Of a stretch of DNA of 57,765 bases, positions 54,072 through 57,765 are shown piece after piece (within the stretch, counting starts at the first letter, position 1; each line of letters starts with the position of its first letter). The translations under genes were made by a program, and so were the position numbers. The DNA is from an alpha proteobacterium SCGC AAA536-G10 (GTDB taxonomy: Bacteria; Pseudomonadota; Alphaproteobacteria; Puniceispirillales; Marisalimonadaceae), in assembly GCA_000384615.1 (NCBI GenBank), contig ARQU01000013.1:1-57765 (forward strand), written 5' to 3'. Below the pieces are notes generated by a model, which worked only from the letters and a program-made list of their open reading frames with translations, was not told the origin of the DNA and did no database searches.

Positions 54072-55775
54072 ATGAAACAAAATTATAAAAAAAATCAACA
54101 AATTAATCGCTGTCCAATGAGACAACCCTCCAAAGTTATGAAATTAGAAAGATTAGGGAGTTTTCATCAAAGTCGTTTGTCCTTTACTAGACAATTGATA
54201 AATGAATTGAAATCAAACAAAACTCAATTTGAAATATCAAAATGGGATATCGATAATAATGGTTTTGGTAATGCTGTTATAAAGACAATTTTTAACAATA
54301 GTATATTTTCACTTGTAGTATTCTGCCACTCTATAAATGATGAGGAAAGAAGTGATAGGGTTATAGCAGAAAAGTGGGACATGACTTTCTCACTTTTTAA
54401 AGGAGTTCCATCTAATATTGAATTAGATAAAATGTCTAAAAATTTAAAAATACAGGAATTAGGAAGGCATCTTTCCAAGCAATTAACACTTAGCAGAGCT
54501 AATAAGTCAGTTAGAATTTTTAGAAAAGTGTTAGATGCTTTATCTAATGGCAAACAACCGAGTAAATTAGATATAAACAATATTGGATATCTTGTAAGAA
54601 CAACTGCTGTTTACGGTAATGGGAAGTTTGGAATAGGTGATTTTTCATTTGATTCAAGTAAAAGTGTCTTGAATAAACCCTTCCAGGCCGAAATGTTAAC
54701 AGTCTATTTAATAAGATATTTTTCAATAGAATTAATAAATTTTTTAGCAGAAAAAAAAGGTGGAAAGAAGTCTGTGAAATTGTCTAACAAAATTTCAAGA
54801 CATCTTGGAGTTGGAAATGCAACTGGTTTAGGAATGGCTCCGTTTCTGATAAATCATCAAGAACTTATTCATAAGTGGATTAATACAAGGGAAACAGCAA
54901 TATCAAGAGTGTTATCTATAAAAAGTATTAATAAAAATACTCAGAAACAAATCTTAAATTATATTGAACAGGCATACAGATATACTTCACAGTGGAATGT
55001 TGATGACCTAATCCAAGCTAATAGAATTAAAAACCTTAACTTAGATTTAAAAGATATAATAAACTGTGATGAACTTCTCAATCTATTAAATAAAGATTAT
55101 CCTCTAAAAAGTCTTAATGATTATTTTAAAAATAAAATTTGTATGGAAACAGAAGAAATTCTTCATTCAATATTCATTGAACCATTTCCTGATATTATTG
55201 ATGACTTAACAAATCAAATGGGATCTGTAGAAAAAAAATCAGTTGTTGTAGGTTATAATGTAAAAGAAATTATAGAAATTATAAAAGAAAACTATAAATG
55301 GGCTCTAAGTATTGATGTTAATAGTTCTGATGAAAACTACTTTTTTTGGTATACATCTCAAGCAAAATTAGAGCCCCGAATTGGTGTTACTAACAAAGAC
55401 GATGGATATGAAAAACAATTACCATTTGACATTTCACATCAAGTACAAAAAGCTCTTAAAATTTTAATCAAATTGCCCAAAAAAATGACTGCGTCTGAAG
55501 CTATGATTAATCACCCAGAAATCAGGAATATTGTAAGAAGAATTATTATTAATAAGACATCACCATATAGTGAAATTCAGGATAATCTAGTTGGTAAACA
55601 AATGAGGCCAATAGATTTATTAAGGTGCAAATTAAGTTTCTTTGGTGCATCTAAATATGATCCAAAATCAGATTTATGGACTAGAATTACACTATTTCAG
55701 GGAGCTCCTCTTCCACATCAACTTCAAGAAGAGAGTTCCTGTGACTGGCTTTTCCCTTATTTATCTGATGCATAA
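54072..55775 (+). CDS. Unknown 567-aa cytoplasmic protein, DUF3726-associated
   Basis: The start at 54072 lies 4 bp past the previous stop; an upstream in-frame ATG at 54021 would overlap it by 47 bp. I recognise no named domain. Visible landmarks are RLGSFHQSRLSFTRQLINEL near the start, LGVGNATGLGMAPFLINH in the middle, and a long helical C-terminal half. It lies 2 bp ahead of the DUF3726 gene, so they almost certainly act together, probably with the M19-like protein. Confidence 0.7.
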   Translation: MKQNYKKNQQINRCPMRQPSKVMKLERLGSFHQSRLSFTRQLINELKSNKTQFEISKWDIDNNGFGNAVIKTIFNNSIFSLVVFCHSINDEERSDRVIAEKWDMTFSLFKGVPSNIELDKMSKNLKIQELGRHLSKQLTLSRANKSVRIFRKVLDALSNGKQPSKLDINNIGYLVRTTAVYGNGKFGIGDFSFDSSKSVLNKPFQAEMLTVYLIRYFSIELINFLAEKKGGKKSVKLSNKISRHLGVGNATGLGMAPFLINHQELIHKWINTRETAISRVLSIKSINKNTQKQILNYIEQAYRYTSQWNVDDLIQANRIKNLNLDLKDIINCDELLNLLNKDYPLKSLNDYFKNKICMETEEILHSIFIEPFPDIIDDLTNQMGSVEKKSVVVGYNVKEIIEIIKENYKWALSIDVNSSDENYFFWYTSQAKLEPRIGVTNKDDGYEKQLPFDISHQVQKALKILIKLPKKMTASEAMINHPEIRNIVRRIIINKTSPYSEIQDNLVGKQMRPIDLLRCKLSFFGASKYDPKSDLWTRITLFQGAPLPHQLQEESSCDWLFPYLSDA

Positions 55776-55777
55776 AT

Positions 55778-56398
55778 ATGTTAACCGTATCTTTGAATGA
55801 AGTTTACTCTGAAACTTATAAAGCCCTCAGAAGTGTTGGAATTGAATGGGGATTAGCTAAGGATTGTGCAAACCTCTCTAGATGGTTGGTCAATCATGAT
55901 TATTATTTTCTTGGTTCTGTACTAAAAACGGCTGATCTTTATAAAGAAAAAAAATTATCAACTTCAATTAAAGAGAATAATTTAAATAAACCTCTTACAT
56001 CTGCTCTCATGGGTTTGCTTTTAGTAGAATATGTCTCGGCAAATAAAATAATTTGGAAAGGTTATCTACATAGTCCAAAATTTTTGCTGGCTTCTATGGG
56101 TCTAATTGCCCAAGAACAAAATATAAGTTTAGTTTTGAAAAATAGTAAAAATTCCATCATTGCTTATACAAATAACCAAAAATTATACGTAGATACAAAC
56201 ATTTTTAATAATCTGACAGGCTATTTCTTTATGGAGACATATGAATTTAATAACAATTGTAATCCATTAAGTTTAGTCCAAAATCAAAGATTAGAAGTTT
56301 CTAAAATTAATAAGAAATGTTGGGATAGATTGAGTTCGATGGCATTTGAAACTTATGTGCCAGAGAGTGAAGCCTCAAAATCAGGAGCAGGATATTAA
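55778..56398 (+). CDS. DUF3726-family protein
   Basis: The 206-aa protein starts LNEVYSETYKALRSVGIEWG, matching the DUF3726 family of alphaproteobacteria and related lineages. No function is known to me. It ends the three-gene operon, with its start 2 bp after the previous stop. It converges with the MR/MLE gene at 56400, leaving one base between stop codons. Confidence 0.75.
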   Translation: MLTVSLNEVYSETYKALRSVGIEWGLAKDCANLSRWLVNHDYYFLGSVLKTADLYKEKKLSTSIKENNLNKPLTSALMGLLLVEYVSANKIIWKGYLHSPKFLLASMGLIAQEQNISLVLKNSKNSIIAYTNNQKLYVDTNIFNNLTGYFFMETYEFNNNCNPLSLVQNQRLEVSKINKKCWDRLSSMAFETYVPESEASKSGAGY

Positions 56399-56399
56399 C

Positions 56400-57500
56400 C
56401 TAATTAACCCTGTAATCCTTTAATACATTTTTGTCAGGATCAAATCCTAAGCCTATGCCATTAGGGATTTCAAAAGAACCACTCTTAGGATTAAAAATTT
56501 GTTCAGGGTAAATATATGCTTCGAAATCAATAAAAAATCTCTCTAATAAACCTGAATTAGGTACAGATTGAGATAAGTGTAAAGTTGCTAAAAATCCTGG
56601 TCCAAAGTATGGAGAATGTGGCATTACTTGAACACCAAATGTTTCAGCAACCGATATGATTTTTTTAAATTCAGTAATACCCCCTACTTTTGTCACACTT
56701 GGCTGAGCGTAATCTACAGCTTCGTATTCAAACATTTTTTTAAATTCAAACGAAGTACAAGCGTTTTCACCTGCGGCTATAGGAATTAATGATTCAGATC
56801 TTAAGTTTGATAAGCTTTCAAAATCTTCTGGTGGATTAATAGGTTCTTCGACCCAATAAAGATTAAAATCTTCCCATTTAGACAAAATTTGCCTAGCTTG
56901 GTCCTTTGTCCAAGGACAATTTGTATCAACCATGATTGGAATGTCATCACCTAGAATTTTTCTAGCTGCTTCTACTTCAGGTGTAAATATTTCATGCAAC
57001 TTAATATAATTATAACCGAGTTCTCTGGCATGATTACATCTATCTTGAACCGCTTCAACATCTTCATATCGCCAAAGACTTGCATAAGCTGGCATTTTCT
57101 TCTTACCACTTGATCCTAGAACATTACATAAAGGTAAATTACTATGCTTAGCTAGGATATCCCACAAAGCTATATCAACCCCACTTATTGCAAACATAGT
57201 AATGCCATAGCGTCCAAACAAATGTAATTTTTTTTGCAATTCAAAATTTATTTTTTGAACATCTAGTGGATTTTTTCCAATTAAATATGGTTTTACCATG
57301 TGGATGACAGCTTCGGCGACAGCTCTTCTACAATGGAAAGAAAATGCATCTCCCCATCCAGTAATACCAATATCTGTATCTATCTTTATCAAGCAAAAAT
57401 CCATAGCATCAGCTTTTAAAAAGTCTGATGGTGATTTATTTTGAACACCTGTAGAGAAAGGTATTTGTAATTCATATACTTCTATGTTTGTAATTTTCAT
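56400..57500 (-). CDS. MR/MLE enolase-superfamily protein
   Basis: The 366-aa protein has the MR/MLE layout: YIKLHE (K-x-H), Asp in IMVDTNCPW, Glu in YWVEEPINPP and Glu in AAGENACT, then VMPHSPYFGPG. It is the third such enzyme in the window. K-x-H again suggests an acid-sugar dehydratase over a racemase. The substrate is unknown. It is next to the DUF2842-like gene. Confidence 0.85.
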   Translation of the reverse strand: MKITNIEVYELQIPFSTGVQNKSPSDFLKADAMDFCLIKIDTDIGITGWGDAFSFHCRRAVAEAVIHMVKPYLIGKNPLDVQKINFELQKKLHLFGRYGITMFAISGVDIALWDILAKHSNLPLCNVLGSSGKKKMPAYASLWRYEDVEAVQDRCNHARELGYNYIKLHEIFTPEVEAARKILGDDIPIMVDTNCPWTKDQARQILSKWEDFNLYWVEEPINPPEDFESLSNLRSESLIPIAAGENACTSFEFKKMFEYEAVDYAQPSVTKVGGITEFKKIISVAETFGVQVMPHSPYFGPGFLATLHLSQSVPNSGLLERFFIDFEAYIYPEQIFNPKSGSFEIPNGIGLGFDPDKNVLKDYRVN

Positions 57501-57517
57501 ATGATGCCTATTTAAAA

Positions 57518-57721
57518 TTAATGTGACTCGTGATCAGCTAGCCATTTTATTACTTTTGCGGCAGGATAAAGCCATAATAATCCGGCTAATATATAAATTA
57601 CCCAATCGAAAAGCCAAAAATATCCTGTTATAAATTCAAATGCATACATAAAAAATGAAACATAAATGATTAATGCAGGTATAATACCAATCACAACAAT
57701 AAAATGACGCCATCTTTTCAA
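57518..57721 (-). CDS. DUF2842-like small membrane protein
   Basis: The 67-aa protein has two membrane helices (FIVVIGIIPALIIYVSFF and WVIYILAGLLWLYPAAKVI) and a WLADHE end, as in the DUF2842 family of alphaproteobacteria. No function is known. The remaining 44 bp to the window end hold nothing I can identify. Confidence 0.65.
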   Translation of the reverse strand: MKRWRHFIVVIGIIPALIIYVSFFMYAFEFITGYFWLFDWVIYILAGLLWLYPAAKVIKWLADHESH

Positions 57722-57765
57722 ATAACTATCCTCATAAAAATCAAAAATTAACTTGGGATCAAGCC

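Noticed and set aside
1-57765. CRISPR arrays
   Set aside because: The repeats seen are MORN coding repeats, att elements and inverted repeats; none has regular spacers.

Overview
The window looks like chromosome from an AT-rich marine alphaproteobacterium. The backbone carries family-III CoA transferase, tripartite tricarboxylate (TTT) transport, mandelate racemase/muconate lactonizing enzyme (MR/MLE), DehI, AcnX, DUF3726 and DUF2842-like genes. That mix is typical of low-GC oceanic lineages such as SAR116-like or AEGEAN-169-like bacteria. The exact lineage cannot be fixed without a search.

Region A (1-18321) is an accessory island at the 3' end of a tRNA-Arg(TCG) gene. It holds a tyrosine integrase (17039-18178) and three copies of the 13-bp tRNA end: 1-13, 18246-18258 (same orientation) and 16956-16968 (inverted). 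A perfect 736-bp inverted repeat joins 1-736 to 16233-16968, and a perfect 78-bp inverted repeat brackets the integrase. Between the arms lie four exported caspase-fold proteins with EF-hand-like tails (one carrying about 17 MORN repeats), a TPR-trypsin protease, GNA1162/CsgG-like, LPP20 and other lipoproteins, a DUF4384-like protein and several small exported proteins. It also holds a wHTH plus palm protein with PolA/T7-RNAP-like motifs, bracketed by short repeats. I read this as a mobile, calcium-responsive envelope protease module. It is the best candidate here for an undescribed system.

Region B (18370-34130) is ordinary backbone: an AbgB-like M20 amidohydrolase with a dipeptide-type ABC transporter, an NHL-repeat protein, a DMT exporter divergent from a LysR regulator, a short-chain dehydrogenase lacking the usual catalytic Tyr, a DadA-like oxidase, an RhlE-like helicase, a small MotA-like protein, a DehI-like protein and a TauE/SafE permease.

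Region C (34228-45001) is a catabolic cluster: two MR/MLE dehydratases, a CaiB/BaiF CoA transferase, TctCAB uptake, a cytoplasmic sulfatase with a divergent LysR regulator, and a split aconitase X. It suggests uptake and breakdown of a carboxylated, possibly sulfated, compound.

Region D (45015-52524) is a tight eight-gene minus-strand operon with five Fe(II)/2-oxoglutarate-type oxygenases (two TauD, three PhyH), a thiolase, a MetX-like acyltransferase and a TIM-barrel isomerase. Region E (52658-57721) holds a PsiE-like protein, an operon of an M19-like protein with a 567-aa unknown protein and DUF3726, a third MR/MLE enzyme and a DUF2842-like protein.
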